A program made the translations under genes and the position numbers. Below the pieces are notes generated by a model. That model was given only the letters and a program-made list of their open reading frames with translations. It did no database searches and was not told the DNA's origin. From NCBI RefSeq assembly GCF_000801315.1, contig NZ_CP010056.1, positions 62,001 to 126,000 on the forward strand: 64,000 bases of DNA. The letters are read 5' to 3'. This document shows, one piece after another, positions 11,852 through 21,712 of the stretch. Numbering within the stretch: the first letter of the stretch is position 1; every line of letters begins with the position of its first letter. The stretch is from Hymenobacter sp. DG25B. Its GTDB lineage: Bacteria > Bacteroidota > Bacteroidia > Cytophagales > Hymenobacteraceae.

Positions 11852-12586
11852 ATGGAACTCTTTAACATAGATCACAGCAGCACCATTCCCCTGCACGCGC
11901 AGGTTGAGGACCTGTTGCGAGACCTGATCAAAATTCCGGAATATCAGGAAGGCAAGCTGCTGCCGAACGAAGTAGCGTTAGCCAAGCAGTTAGGCATCTC
12001 TAGGAACACCGTCCGGCAGGCCACCAATAAATTGGTCTTTGAGCGGCTGCTGGTGCGTAAAAAAGGAGTCGGAACAACGGTCGCCAAAAACAATATTATC
12101 ACCAAGCTGGACAAATGGTCCAGCTTTACCCATGAGATGGGCGAGAAGGGCGTCTCGTTCCGGAACTACCGCATAGATGCCAGTTGGGTGGAGCCCGACA
12201 AAGAAGTCCGGCAGTTATTTAATATCGCCCGTCAGAGTAAGGTGTTGAAGATGGAGCGCCTACGTGGGGTCGATACTGGGCCGGTCGTGCTGTTTGTCTC
12301 CTACTTTCACCCACGGGTAGGCCTGACGGGGGAGGAGGATTTCACCCAGCCCCTGTATGATTTGCTGGAAAAGCAGTACCATACAGTTGCGGCCGTTTCC
12401 AAGGAAGGCATCAGCGCTATTCTGGCGGATGCCGAGCTATCCGAAAAGCTGGAAATAGAGGTGGGCGACCCGGTGCTTTTTCGCAAACGAGTTGTTTGTG
12501 ACCCTGGCGGGCGGCCCATTGAGTATAACCTGGGCTATTACCGGGCTGACAGCTTTACCTATACCATTGAAATAAAGCGCGAATAA
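11852..12586 (+). CDS. GntR/HutC family transcriptional regulator
   Basis: A 244-residue regulator with an N-terminal winged helix (MELFNIDHSSTIPLHAQVED to about residue 75, recognition helix ISRNTVRQATNKL) and a C-terminal UTRA effector domain (VLKMERLRGVDTGPVV, later IEVGDPVLFRKRVV and RPIEYNLGYYRAD). UTRA regulators sense small sugar or amino-sugar phosphates and related ligands. I chose the ATG at 11852 because GGAGG lies about 11 bases before it and the GntR domain begins right there; an ATG six codons earlier is the alternative. It precedes the SusC operon in the same direction and is the obvious candidate regulator of that locus. Confidence 0.9.
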   Translation: MELFNIDHSSTIPLHAQVEDLLRDLIKIPEYQEGKLLPNEVALAKQLGISRNTVRQATNKLVFERLLVRKKGVGTTVAKNNIITKLDKWSSFTHEMGEKGVSFRNYRIDASWVEPDKEVRQLFNIARQSKVLKMERLRGVDTGPVVLFVSYFHPRVGLTGEEDFTQPLYDLLEKQYHTVAAVSKEGISAILADAELSEKLEIEVGDPVLFRKRVVCDPGGRPIEYNLGYYRADSFTYTIEIKRE

Positions 12587-12606
12587 TGCGCTTGCAGCTT
12601 ATTTTA

Positions 12607-12633
12607 AACCTGGCTGAAACAGCCAGCCAGGTT
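12607..12633 (+). terminator. Hairpin after GntR gene
   Basis: Ten-base perfect arms (AACCTGGCTG at 12607-12616 and its complement at 12624-12633) enclose a seven-base loop about 20 bases after the stop codon. There is no T tract, so it may be a weak terminator or a processing hairpin. Confidence 0.4.
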
Positions 12634-12739
12634 GCCGCCCGCAATCGATTCCGGCAACAATCGCGCTAGCCTGCTTCAGTATACAGCTCAACCTGATAGG
12701 CCACCATTAATGTAGCCATGATTACCATAAATGACAGAT

Positions 12740-12777
12740 GTCCAACTATACATGTATATGTATGAACATATGGACAT
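12740..12777. promoter_or_regulatory. Candidate GntR operator upstream of SusC gene
   Basis: An AT-rich stretch is flanked by TGTCCA and TGGACA and contains the perfect palindrome ATACATGTAT. It lies about 50 bases upstream of the SusC start codon and 150 bases after the GntR gene. Symmetry and location fit an operator for a HutC-type GntR dimer; assignment is inference. Confidence 0.4.
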
Positions 12778-12822
12778 GATGTATTTCTTACCTTTTAACT
12801 TGTGCCTTTCTGATTCCGGTAT

Positions 12823-15800
12823 ATGACCACCCTTAGAAACCGACATCTCGCTCTGCAGCTGACTGCAATCATGACCGGCTGCCTGAGTTTGGGCAGGGCA
12901 GAAGCTGCTGTTCAACCGAGCCTTCTGCAGGCGCCCGCCGAGCGGGTAATCCAGGGAAAGGTAACGTCCAGCGACGGCAACGAGGCCTTAATTGGGGTAA
13001 GCGTCAGCATCAAGGGCACTAACCAGGGCACCACCACCAATGCCGAGGGGCAGTATAAGCTCACCATTCCCGGCGGGGAGGAAACTATGCTTGTTTTCTC
13101 CTACCTCAGCTACAATACGCAAGAAGTGCCGGTTAAAAACCAGAGCACGGTGTCGGTCGTGCTGAAGCCCAACGTTCAGCAGCTCTCCCAGGTGGTAGTC
13201 ATCGGCTACGGCACTACCAAGAAAAGTGACCTGACTGGCTCCGTCGCATCCATCAAATCGGAGGAGCTGCTAGCAACGCCCTCCACCTCTTTCGACCAGG
13301 CCCTGCAGGGGCGGGCCGCCGGGGTGCAGGTCACGCAGACCTCGGGTCAGCCGGGTTCCGAGGCCTCAATCCGCATTCGGGGTACCAGCTCAATCAACGC
13401 CGGCAACGAGCCTCTCTATGTCATTGACGGGATGCTGGTAAGTAGTGATGCCAATGACATGTCAGTCGGCGTCAACCTGGGCCCCCGCATCAGCGCCCTT
13501 TCCACCATCAATCCAAACGACATTGAATCGATTGAGGTGCTGAAGGATGCCTCAGCTACAGCTATTTACGGGGCCCGCGGGGCCAATGGGGTGGTGCTGG
13601 TAACCACCAAACGGGGCAAGTCCGGCACGGGCACCGTCACGGTCGATGCCTACCGCGGCACCCAGCAGGTGGCCAACAAGCTGAAGGTGCTGGATGCCAC
13701 CCAGTTTGCCAATCTGGTGAACGAGGCGAAATTCAACGCCAACCAGACTCCCCTCTACAACAACCCGGCAAGCCTGGGAGCGGGCACCGACTGGCAAAAA
13801 GAAATCTTCCGGACGGCTCCCATCGCCAGCTACCAGCTTTCCTTTGCCGGCGGCGATGATAAAACCAAGTACGCCATTACGGGCGGCTATTTCGGTCAGG
13901 ACGGCATTATCCGCAACTCCGACTTTAAGCGCTTTTCTTTCCGGGCCAACCTGGACCGGGAGCTGAGTCCAAAGCTAACGGTGGGCAACAGTGTGAGCTA
14001 CGCCCGCATAGCCTCCTCCGGCGTTTTGACGACTACGGAAACGATTGTGCCCGGCGTCACCACCGCCGCGCTGCTGTTCAACCCTATTCTGCCCGTGTAT
14101 AACGCGGACGGGCCCGGGGGCTACACCTTTGAGAACCGCGGGGGCAGCTACCTGGGCAAGACGCTGGGCAACCCGGTGGCGGACGTCAACGAGTTTAACT
14201 CTTACGGCGTCAACTCCCGGATTCTGGGCAACGCCTACGCCCGCTATAAGATCCTGCCGAACCTGGAGGTGCGGACCAGCTTCGGGGTTGACGCGTTTTC
14301 CTCGCGGGAAAATGCCTTTGGGCCCAACTTCCTGAAGCGTACCCAGGCCAGCAAAGGGGAGGCCTCCATCGGTACCATCTCGGGGCTGACCTGGCTTAAC
14401 GAGAACACGCTGACCTACAAGCCCGTGATCAGTGCAAATCACGCGCTTGACTTCCTGCTAGGCTATACCCTGCAGGAGTTCAACAACGAGAGCCTGCTGG
14501 TGTACGCTTTTGACTTTCCGGATGCCCGCACCGGCTACCACGACATCTCGGCGGGCCTGCTGCCGCAGAAGCCGTTCAACGGGGAGTCACGATGGAGTAT
14601 GGTCTCCTACTTGGGCCGGGTTAATTACACGCTCTTTGACCGCTTCCTTTTCACGGCCACCGGCCGCGTTGATGGCTCTTCGAAATTTGCCGCCGGCAAG
14701 CAGTACGGCTTTTTTCCCTCGGGGGCGGTAGCCTGGCGCTTGTCCGATGAGGACTTTATCAAGCAGTGGGCCTTCATTTCGGAGCTGAAGCTGCGCACCA
14801 GCTACGGCATCATTGGTAACCAAGCCATCCCGCCTTACCAGTCGCTGTCGCTGGTGGGCGCTTATGGCCAAGGCGTCTTCAATGGTACGGAGGTATATAC
14901 CGGCCGTGAGCCGCTCACCTTCGCCAACAAGAACTTGAAGTGGGAAACCACGGCCCAGTTTGACCTGGGCGCGGATGCCGCTTTCTGGAATAATCGGGTA
15001 GCTATTACGGCCGACATCTACCAGAAGAAAACCTCGGACCTGTTGCTATCCACCCCGGTTCCCTACACCTCCGGTTTCAACTCCACGGTCCTGAACGTGG
15101 GCAACATCCAGAACCGGGGGTGGAGCTGGATATCCGCACGAACAATGTGAAGGGCAAGCTGGACTGGAGCACGGCCTTAAACTTCTCCATCAACCGGAAT
15201 GAAGTAACCAACCTGAACAGTGAAACTGATATTTTCCTGGGTGGTGGCACGCTGCTGCGGGTAGGCGAGCCGGTTGGTACCTTCTACGGCTACCAGTTTG
15301 ATGGGATTTTCCAGTCCGATGAGGAAGCCAGCTCCAGCCCGGTGCTGAAAGGCCAGGAAGCGACTTCCTCCAACCCTGCCTCCCGCGCCCGCGCCGGCGA
15401 CCGGAAGTACCGCGACCTCAACGGCGACGGCGTCATTGACGAGAAGGACCGCACCATTCTGGGCAGCGCCCAGCCCGATTTCACCTGGGCTTTCACCAAT
15501 AACTTCTCCTTTTTCAATTTCGACCTGAGCGTTTTCTTCCAGGGTTCGCAGGGCAACCGGATGGCCAACCTCAACCTGTTTGACCTGCAGAATTTCAACG
15601 GGCAGAACAACGTGCTGGCCAACGCCGCCCTCGACCGGTGGACGCCCAGCAACTCCAGTAATAAATATCCCCGGGCTCTAGCCTCGGGTAGCCTCGACAA
15701 CGGCGTGTTTTCCTCCAACATCGTGGAAGACGCCTCCTACCTGCGCCTGAAAAACGTGAGCCTAGGCTACCGGGTGCCGGCTTCCCTGACCCAGAAAGCC

Positions 15801-15977
15801 CGGGTCAAAAGCCTGCGGATTTACGCCAGTGCCACCAACCTGTGGACGCGCACCAACTACTCCGGCTATGACCCGGAAGCCAACACATTTGGCCAGAACA
15901 CCGCCGTCATTGGCGTGGACCGTGGTGGCTACCCGCAGGCAAAAACCTACCTGGTGGGCTTAAATATCGGGTTTTGA
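12823..15977 (+). pseudogene. susC: SusC/RagA family TonB-linked outer-membrane transporter, frameshifted
   Basis: The restored protein is about 1051 residues: N-terminal signal, a carboxypeptidase-D-like domain (VIQGKVTSSDGNEALIGVSV, about residues 40-120), the SusC signature VVVIGYGTTKKSDLTGSV, a plug domain (DQALQGRAAGVQV, IRIRGTSSINAGNEPLYVID) and a 22-strand barrel ending AKTYLVGLNIGF. It imports oligosaccharides across the outer membrane, powered by TonB, with the SusD partner encoded 17 bases downstream. The frame is lost in the G5 run 15116-15120; one extra G turns NRGWSW into NRGVELDIRTNN and joins both parts. The start codon has no Shine-Dalgarno sequence, as is common in this phylum. 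Confidence 0.92.
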
Positions 15978-15994
15978 TATCAAGAACGCTCCCT

Positions 15995-17476
15995 ATGAGA
16001 TTCAACTCTAACTTCATAAGCAAAGCGGGCCTGGCCCTGCTGGTGGTGTTCATGGCCACTTCCTGCCAGGATTTTCTGGAAGAAGACCCCAAGAACTTCG
16101 TGGCCGTCACCAACTTCTACAAAAACGGGGATGACGCCGTGGCGGCCGTCAACGCCATTTACGGCTACCTGAACTCCACGAGCACCGGCTCCACGGCTGG
16201 GGTCTACCACAGCACCTTCTGGGTGACGGCGGGCCTGGCCTCGGATGAGCTGCTAAACCAGAATGTCTTTTCTCCGGACCTCGACCAGCTGGCTACGTTT
16301 TCCCACGGTCCGCAAAACGCGGCGTTGCTGGAAATCTGGGCCATGCATTACAAAGCCATAACCGTGGCCAACATTGCCCTGGAGCGCATTCCAGGCATTG
16401 AAATGGAGCCCAACCTCAAGGCCCGGCTGCTCAACGAAGCGCACTTCCTGCGTGGTCTGCTTTACTTCGATATGGTGCGTATGTTTGGCAGTATACCGCT
16501 GCTGACCAAGGAGGTGGAGCCCCTGACGCCCCCGGTAGCTACTGCCGACGAGATATACGCCCAGATCATCACGGACCTGAAGGCGGCCGAAGCCCTGCCT
16601 GTGAGCTACCCCTCGGGCGACGGCAAGGGCCGAGCCACCCAGGGAGCAGCCAAGGCGCTGCTGTCCAAAGTATACTTAACCCGGAAGGACTGGACCAATG
16701 CGGCCCAAAGGGCCAAGGAAGTTATCGACTCCAACAACTATGCGCTGTGGGAAGACTTTGCTGATGTATTTAAGCTTGTCAACCGCAACGGCAAAGAAGC
16801 CATTTTCTCAGTCGGTTTCGGCGACCAGGGTGGGGCCATCAGCTTCTGGGAAGTGGGCCAGTTTCAGGTGCGGCTGCTGCCTACAGAGCTGAGCGCCGAG
16901 GGCGTGGAGAATGCGCAGGGCTGGCAAGTACCGACGTTGTACCTCTACAATTCCTTTGACTTCAACGACCGGCGCCGGGAGGTAACGTTCCTAACCCAGT
17001 ATACTAACCGCAGCGGCGTGGTGACGCCCATTCGGCCCTACATCCAGAAATACTGGGACCGGGCCGCCGAGCCCAAAGGAAACGGCAGTGCTAACGATTT
17101 TCCGCTGATGCGCTATTCGGAGGTGCTGCTGATATACGCTGAGGCCAGCAATGAGCTGAATGCCTCTGCTGAAGCCCATCAGTACCTCAATATGGTGCGC
17201 AAGCGGGCCCGCTTTGATGGTACTACCTACCGTACTACCGTGCCGGACTACGAGAGCCTGACGCAGGAACAGATGCGTGCGGCCATTCTGAAGGAAAGAG
17301 CCCTGGAGTTTGTGGGGGAAGGCCACCGCTGGTTTGACCTTGCCCGCACCAAAACCCTGGAAAAGCTGGTGCCGCTGGCTAAGCCCGGCGTGGTGCCCAG
17401 CACCAAGCACTACCTCTTCCCGATTCCGCAGCGGGAGCGGGACCTGAATCCAAACCTGCCGCAGAACGGCTATTAA
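15995..17476 (+). CDS. susD: RagB/SusD family glycan-binding lipoprotein
   Basis: A 493-residue surface lipoprotein. The signal is MRFNSNFISKAGLALLVVFM followed by ATSC, with the lipidated Cys at about 24. The SusD fold shows in LKARLLNEAHFLRGLLYFDM and GSIPLLTKEVEP (TPR-like helices) and the C-terminal LKERALEFVGEGHRWFDLART. I chose the ATG at 15995; an in-frame TTG at 15974 would add seven residues before a normal signal peptide. It binds glycan and caps the SusC barrel. It is coupled to the SusC gene and followed 11 bases later by the ROK kinase gene. Confidence 0.95.
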   Translation: MRFNSNFISKAGLALLVVFMATSCQDFLEEDPKNFVAVTNFYKNGDDAVAAVNAIYGYLNSTSTGSTAGVYHSTFWVTAGLASDELLNQNVFSPDLDQLATFSHGPQNAALLEIWAMHYKAITVANIALERIPGIEMEPNLKARLLNEAHFLRGLLYFDMVRMFGSIPLLTKEVEPLTPPVATADEIYAQIITDLKAAEALPVSYPSGDGKGRATQGAAKALLSKVYLTRKDWTNAAQRAKEVIDSNNYALWEDFADVFKLVNRNGKEAIFSVGFGDQGGAISFWEVGQFQVRLLPTELSAEGVENAQGWQVPTLYLYNSFDFNDRRREVTFLTQYTNRSGVVTPIRPYIQKYWDRAAEPKGNGSANDFPLMRYSEVLLIYAEASNELNASAEAHQYLNMVRKRARFDGTTYRTTVPDYESLTQEQMRAAILKERALEFVGEGHRWFDLARTKTLEKLVPLAKPGVVPSTKHYLFPIPQRERDLNPNLPQNGY

Positions 17477-17487
17477 GCGCCTGACCC

Positions 17488-18438
17488 ATGAATGCAGAAC
17501 ACTGCGCTATTACAATGGACCTGGGAGGTACCACCATCAAGCTGGGCTTGGTGCAGGCTGGGCGGCTACTGGCCAGCAGCCAGCTAGCTGCACATTCGGC
17601 CCAAGGGCTGGCGGGCCGGCTGCCTTACATCAGGAAGGCGGTTGATGACTTATTAGCGGAGCAGACCATATCCCGCCAGCAGCTGACGGGCGTGGGCGTT
17701 GCCATTCCTGGCATCGTGGACAGCGTACAAAAGAAGGTACTGTCCATTGACAAGAAGTATGCTGATGCCCCCGAGCTTGACCTGCCTGCGTGGGCCCGGG
17801 AAGCCTGGGGCCTGCCCATTATCTTGGAAAACGACGCCCGCGCCGCGCTGGTGGGGGAGTGGCAGTACGGTGCGGCCCGTGGCCTCGACGACGTGGTGCT
17901 AATGACGCTGGGCACCGGTGTGGGCACCTCCGCCATCATCGAAGGCCGGCTGCTGCGGGGTCGTCATTATCAGGCCGGATGCCTCGGCGGGCACTTCACC
18001 ATCAACGTGCAGGGTGCGGCCTGCAATTGCGGCAATATCGGCTGCGTGGAAGCGGAGTCCTCAAGCTGGAGCCTCGGGGAAAAGGTGAGAACCCACGCTG
18101 AGTACCACCGCAGTCAGCTTCGGACGGAGCCGCAGATTGACTTTGCTGCCCTGTTTCGCTGCGCGGAAGCGGGGGATGGCCTGGCCCGGCAGCTGCGCGA
18201 CCAGTGCCTGGACGTGTGGGCGGCCGGCGCCATCAACCTGATTCATGCCTACGACCCCGAAGTGCTGCTGCTGGGCGGAGGCATTATGGGCAGCGGGGCC
18301 TACATCGTGCCCTACCTCCAGGCCAAAATCGATGCCTTCGCCTGGACGCCATGGGGGCGGGTAGAAGTACGGCCCGCGTCCTCTTTTGCCAGTGCTGCCC
18401 TGCTGGGAGCCGCCTATTTAGTGACTCATCCAAACTAA
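17488..18438 (+). CDS. ROK family sugar kinase
   Basis: A 316-residue cytoplasmic ROK protein with the ATP site near the N-terminus (MDLGGTTIKLGLV), the catalytic Asp segment ILENDARAAL, the second phosphate loop MTLGTGVGTSAII and the zinc motif CNCGNIGC (Cys179, Cys181, Cys186). There is no DNA-binding domain, so it is a kinase rather than a repressor. Members phosphorylate hexoses such as glucose, fructose, mannose or amino sugars at the 6 position. The gene immediately downstream encodes a mannose-6-phosphate-isomerase-like protein, which makes mannose or fructose kinase activity the best guess. Confidence 0.9.
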   Translation: MNAEHCAITMDLGGTTIKLGLVQAGRLLASSQLAAHSAQGLAGRLPYIRKAVDDLLAEQTISRQQLTGVGVAIPGIVDSVQKKVLSIDKKYADAPELDLPAWAREAWGLPIILENDARAALVGEWQYGAARGLDDVVLMTLGTGVGTSAIIEGRLLRGRHYQAGCLGGHFTINVQGAACNCGNIGCVEAESSSWSLGEKVRTHAEYHRSQLRTEPQIDFAALFRCAEAGDGLARQLRDQCLDVWAAGAINLIHAYDPEVLLLGGGIMGSGAYIVPYLQAKIDAFAWTPWGRVEVRPASSFASAALLGAAYLVTHPN

Positions 18439-18444
18439 GCTGTT

Positions 18445-20235
18445 TTGAAAAAATCGAACTACGATAAGTATCCTGAGATAAGCATAGAAGGTCATACCTG
18501 CGTGGCTGGCTGGGAAGCCATTGCCGAAACTATTGCGTCCCGCATGGCTGAAAAACCCCTGGCGCGGGCCGTAGTAGTGGTCGAGTGCTACCATGGTGTT
18601 TATTCCCAGGAGATACTAGCGCAATTCGCCGCGGTACTCCAGCCCGTGCTCACCCTCGATGCCCACGCCACACTCAAATCGGAAAAGCAGATAAACGAGC
18701 TGGTCAGGGAATTCGTGACCGACGACCCGGTTTTCGGGTATATGGCGCCGCTGCCATTGCTGGGGTTTTTCGACCCGCAAAAGCAGCAGGCGGCCCAGGC
18801 GGAGATGGAGCAGGCCGCACCAGGAGTGATTCTGATTGTTGGTACCGGAGCCAGCTTTCTGACTTCCGCGCCCGACCTGCTCGTGTACGCCGACATGCCG
18901 CGCTGGGAGATTCAGCTCCGCTTCCGCCGTGCGGAGGTGGGCAGCCTGGGCGTGCCCAACCGCCAGGAAAGCTTTGCTTACCTCTACAAGCGGGCCTTTT
19001 TCGTGGACTGGCGGGTGTGTGACCGGCACAAAAAGACTCTAATGGACCAGTGGGACTATGTGCTGGACACTACTGTGCCCGCAACTCCCAAGCTCATCAC
19101 TGGTGCCGCCCTGCAGGATGCCTTGCGACAGACCGTCGCCCGGCCCTTCCGGGTAGTGCCCTTCTTCGACCCCGGCCCCTGGGGCGGGCAGTGGCTCAAA
19201 GACGTCTGCGACCTGGACCGTACCGAGCATAACTTCGCCTGGGGGTTCGACTGCGTGCCGGAGGAAAACAGCCTGCTTTACCGCTTCGGGGAACACGCCG
19301 TGGAGCTACCCGCTCTCGACCTTGTGTTTTCCCACCCCCGGGAGCTGCTGGGCGAAGAGGTGTTCGAGGCCTTCGGGGATGAGTTTCCCATTCGCTTCGA
19401 CTTCCTGGATACCATGGAGGGCGGCAACCTCAGCCTGCAGGTGCACCCGCTCACAGAGTACATGCGGGAGAAGTTTGGCATGCCCTACACTCAGGATGAG
19501 AGCTACTACATGCTCGACGCCAGGGACGACGCCTTCGTATACCTGGGCCTGAAAGAGGACGTGGTGCCCGAGCGCATGATGCAGGAGCTGGAGGCCGCTC
19601 AAACCCAGGGTCAGCACTTCGAGGCCGAAGACCACGTGGAGAAGTGGCCCATCAAAAAGCACGACCACGTCCTCATACCAGCCGGCACGGTGCATTGCTC
19701 CGGGGCCAACAGCGTGGTGCTGGAAATCAGCGCCACACCCTACATCTTCACCTTCAAGCTCTGGGACTGGAACCGCATGGGCCTCGACGGCAAGCCCCGA
19801 CCCATTTCCCTGGAGCACGGCAAGCAGGTGATTCAGTGGGACCGGACCACGGAGTGGACCCGGAACAACATCATCAACCAGGTGCAGCCCGTGGCCGCCG
19901 GCGACGGGTGGCGCGAGGAGCGCACCGGCCTGGACGAGAATTCCTTCATTGAAACCCGCCGGCACTGGTTCACCAAAACGGTGCCTCACGACACTCAGGG
20001 CGTGGTGAACGTGCTGAACCTGGTGGAAGGCGCCGAGGCCATCGTGGAAAGCCCTACCCAGGCCTTCGCGCCCTTCGTGGTGCACTACGCCGAAACGTTT
20101 ATCGTGCCCGCCGTGGTGGGGGCCTACTCCATCCGGCCCTACGGCGCCGGCCTGGGCCAGGAGTGCGCCACGTTGAAAGCCTCTGTCCGCACCCCGCTCC
20201 ACTTCAATGCCAAGTATTCCATCCTCAACAACTAG
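18445..20235 (+). CDS. Class I mannose-6-phosphate isomerase-like protein with extra N-terminal domain
   Basis: A 596-residue protein. Residues from about 210 form a class I (zinc) phosphomannose isomerase: GGNLSLQVHP carries the Gln and His ligands, DESYYMLDA follows, and IPAGTVHCSG holds the later His. It would convert mannose-6-phosphate to fructose-6-phosphate in the cytoplasm. Residues 1 to about 200 are extra compared with ordinary ManA and resemble a nucleoside-kinase-like fold (VVVVECYHGVYSQEI, later YADMPRWEIQLRFRR), but no intact Walker A GK(S/T) is present, so kinase activity is doubtful. It starts with TTG six bases after the ROK gene and is followed closely by an MFS porter gene. 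Confidence 0.85.
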   Translation: MKKSNYDKYPEISIEGHTCVAGWEAIAETIASRMAEKPLARAVVVVECYHGVYSQEILAQFAAVLQPVLTLDAHATLKSEKQINELVREFVTDDPVFGYMAPLPLLGFFDPQKQQAAQAEMEQAAPGVILIVGTGASFLTSAPDLLVYADMPRWEIQLRFRRAEVGSLGVPNRQESFAYLYKRAFFVDWRVCDRHKKTLMDQWDYVLDTTVPATPKLITGAALQDALRQTVARPFRVVPFFDPGPWGGQWLKDVCDLDRTEHNFAWGFDCVPEENSLLYRFGEHAVELPALDLVFSHPRELLGEEVFEAFGDEFPIRFDFLDTMEGGNLSLQVHPLTEYMREKFGMPYTQDESYYMLDARDDAFVYLGLKEDVVPERMMQELEAAQTQGQHFEAEDHVEKWPIKKHDHVLIPAGTVHCSGANSVVLEISATPYIFTFKLWDWNRMGLDGKPRPISLEHGKQVIQWDRTTEWTRNNIINQVQPVAAGDGWREERTGLDENSFIETRRHWFTKTVPHDTQGVVNVLNLVEGAEAIVESPTQAFAPFVVHYAETFIVPAVVGAYSIRPYGAGLGQECATLKASVRTPLHFNAKYSILNN

Positions 20236-20242
20236 GCTGCCC

Positions 20243-21640
20243 ATGGAAAAGACCGTAAATACCTGGTTTGTGTACCGCATTACAATGGTGGCTGCCGTAG
20301 GCGGTCTGCTCTTTGGGTACGATACCGCCGTCATAGCCGGAGCCATTGGCTTTCTGCAGGCCAACTACAACCTCTCTCCGGCCATGATGGGCTGGATAGC
20401 CTCCTGCGCTATTGTGGGCTGCATGGTGGGAGCCCTATTTGCGGGTGCGCTCAGCGACCGGGTGGGCCGCAAGAAAGTGCTGATGCTCTCGGCCGTGTTG
20501 TTTGCCGTTTCTTCCATCGGCACAGCCATGCCGCCGAACCTGATGTGGTTTGTGGCCTTCCGGCTGGTGGGCGGGCTGGGCATCGGCATTGCCTCCATCC
20601 TGGCGCCCATGTACATTACCGAAATTGCCCCGGCGGCCATCCGGGGGCGGCTGGTGTCCATTAATCAGCTCGGTATCGTCACTGGCATCCTGCTCATCTA
20701 CTTCGTGAATGCCGGCATTGCCGGGCTCTACGACGAGGCCTGGAACGTGAGCACCGGCTGGCGCTGGATGTTCGGCTCGGGCATCATTCCGTCGGTGGTG
20801 TTTATGCTGCTGTTGTTTTTTGTGCCCGAAAGCCCCCGCTGGCTGGCCAAGCAGGGTTACGTGGAGGAGCCGTTGGCCATCCTGACCAAAATTAACGGCG
20901 CGGAGCAGGCCCTGGTAGAGCTGGCCCAGATTAACAGCGGGCTGTCGGAAGAGGCGGGCGCGGTGGGCGAGCTGTTTGGCCCGGCCCTGCGCAAGCCGCT
21001 GACGATTGGGCTGGTGCTGGCCGTGCTGTCGCAGATTACCGGCATCAACGCCATTATGTATTACGCCCCGGAGATATTCAAGTCCACCGGCGACGGGTCC
21101 GACTCGGCGCTGCTGCAAACCATCCTGGTAGGCACCGTGAACCTGCTCTTCACCATCGTGGCCATCAAGTACGTGGACAAATGGGGCCGCAAGGGGCTGC
21201 TCTTGGTAGGCTCGGCGGGCATGGCCGTGTGTCTGCTCATTATCGGCGGGGCTTTTTACCTGGAGATGGTCCGGGGTTATGTAGTGCTGGTATTTATCCT
21301 GGCCTACATTGCCTTTTTCGCGGTTTCGCTGGGGCCGCTGGCCTTTGTCATCATTGCCGAGATATTCCCTACCCGCACCCGGGGCCTAGCCATGTCGCTG
21401 TGCCTAGCGGCGCTGTGGGTGTCAGTGTACCTGGTTTCGCAGTTCTTCCCCATCCTGCTGCAGTCCATCGGCAGCGCCTACACTTTCTGGACGTTCATGG
21501 TGCTGTCGGCGCTGACGTTCGTCTTTGTGTGGAAGGCCGTGCCGGAAACCAAGGGCCGCACGCTGGAAGAAATTGAGCATTCCTGGGCGGACGAGACGGC
21601 TGCCGTGCCGGTGCCGACCCGGGTTGCGCAGGCGCAATAA
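20243..21640 (+). CDS. Sugar porter family MFS transporter
   Basis: A 465-residue inner-membrane transporter with twelve predicted helices. Sugar porter motifs are present: GGLLFGYDTAVIAGA at TM1, DRVGRKKVLM in the 2-3 loop, PESPRWLAKQG at the centre, QITGINAIMYYAPEIF at TM7, DKWGRKGLLL in the 8-9 loop and VPETKGRTLEEIE at the end. It probably brings a monosaccharide from periplasm to cytoplasm by proton symport. I use the ATG at 20243, just after the previous stop; an upstream ATG at 20207 would overlap that gene. It supplies the substrate for the ROK kinase and isomerase. Confidence 0.93.
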   Translation: MEKTVNTWFVYRITMVAAVGGLLFGYDTAVIAGAIGFLQANYNLSPAMMGWIASCAIVGCMVGALFAGALSDRVGRKKVLMLSAVLFAVSSIGTAMPPNLMWFVAFRLVGGLGIGIASILAPMYITEIAPAAIRGRLVSINQLGIVTGILLIYFVNAGIAGLYDEAWNVSTGWRWMFGSGIIPSVVFMLLLFFVPESPRWLAKQGYVEEPLAILTKINGAEQALVELAQINSGLSEEAGAVGELFGPALRKPLTIGLVLAVLSQITGINAIMYYAPEIFKSTGDGSDSALLQTILVGTVNLLFTIVAIKYVDKWGRKGLLLVGSAGMAVCLLIIGGAFYLEMVRGYVVLVFILAYIAFFAVSLGPLAFVIIAEIFPTRTRGLAMSLCLAALWVSVYLVSQFFPILLQSIGSAYTFWTFMVLSALTFVFVWKAVPETKGRTLEEIEHSWADETAAVPVPTRVAQAQ

Positions 21641-21712
21641 CTTCTGGACTCTAACGCACAATTCACTAGTCGCTTTTTCACTCCATTCCCACTTATAATC
21701 ATTTCCCCCACC

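Noticed and set aside
15116..15120. Programmed frameshift in susC or other genes
   Set aside because: No slippery heptamer with a downstream structure is evident, and the same one-base loss occurs in unrelated genes across the window, so a common technical cause is simpler.
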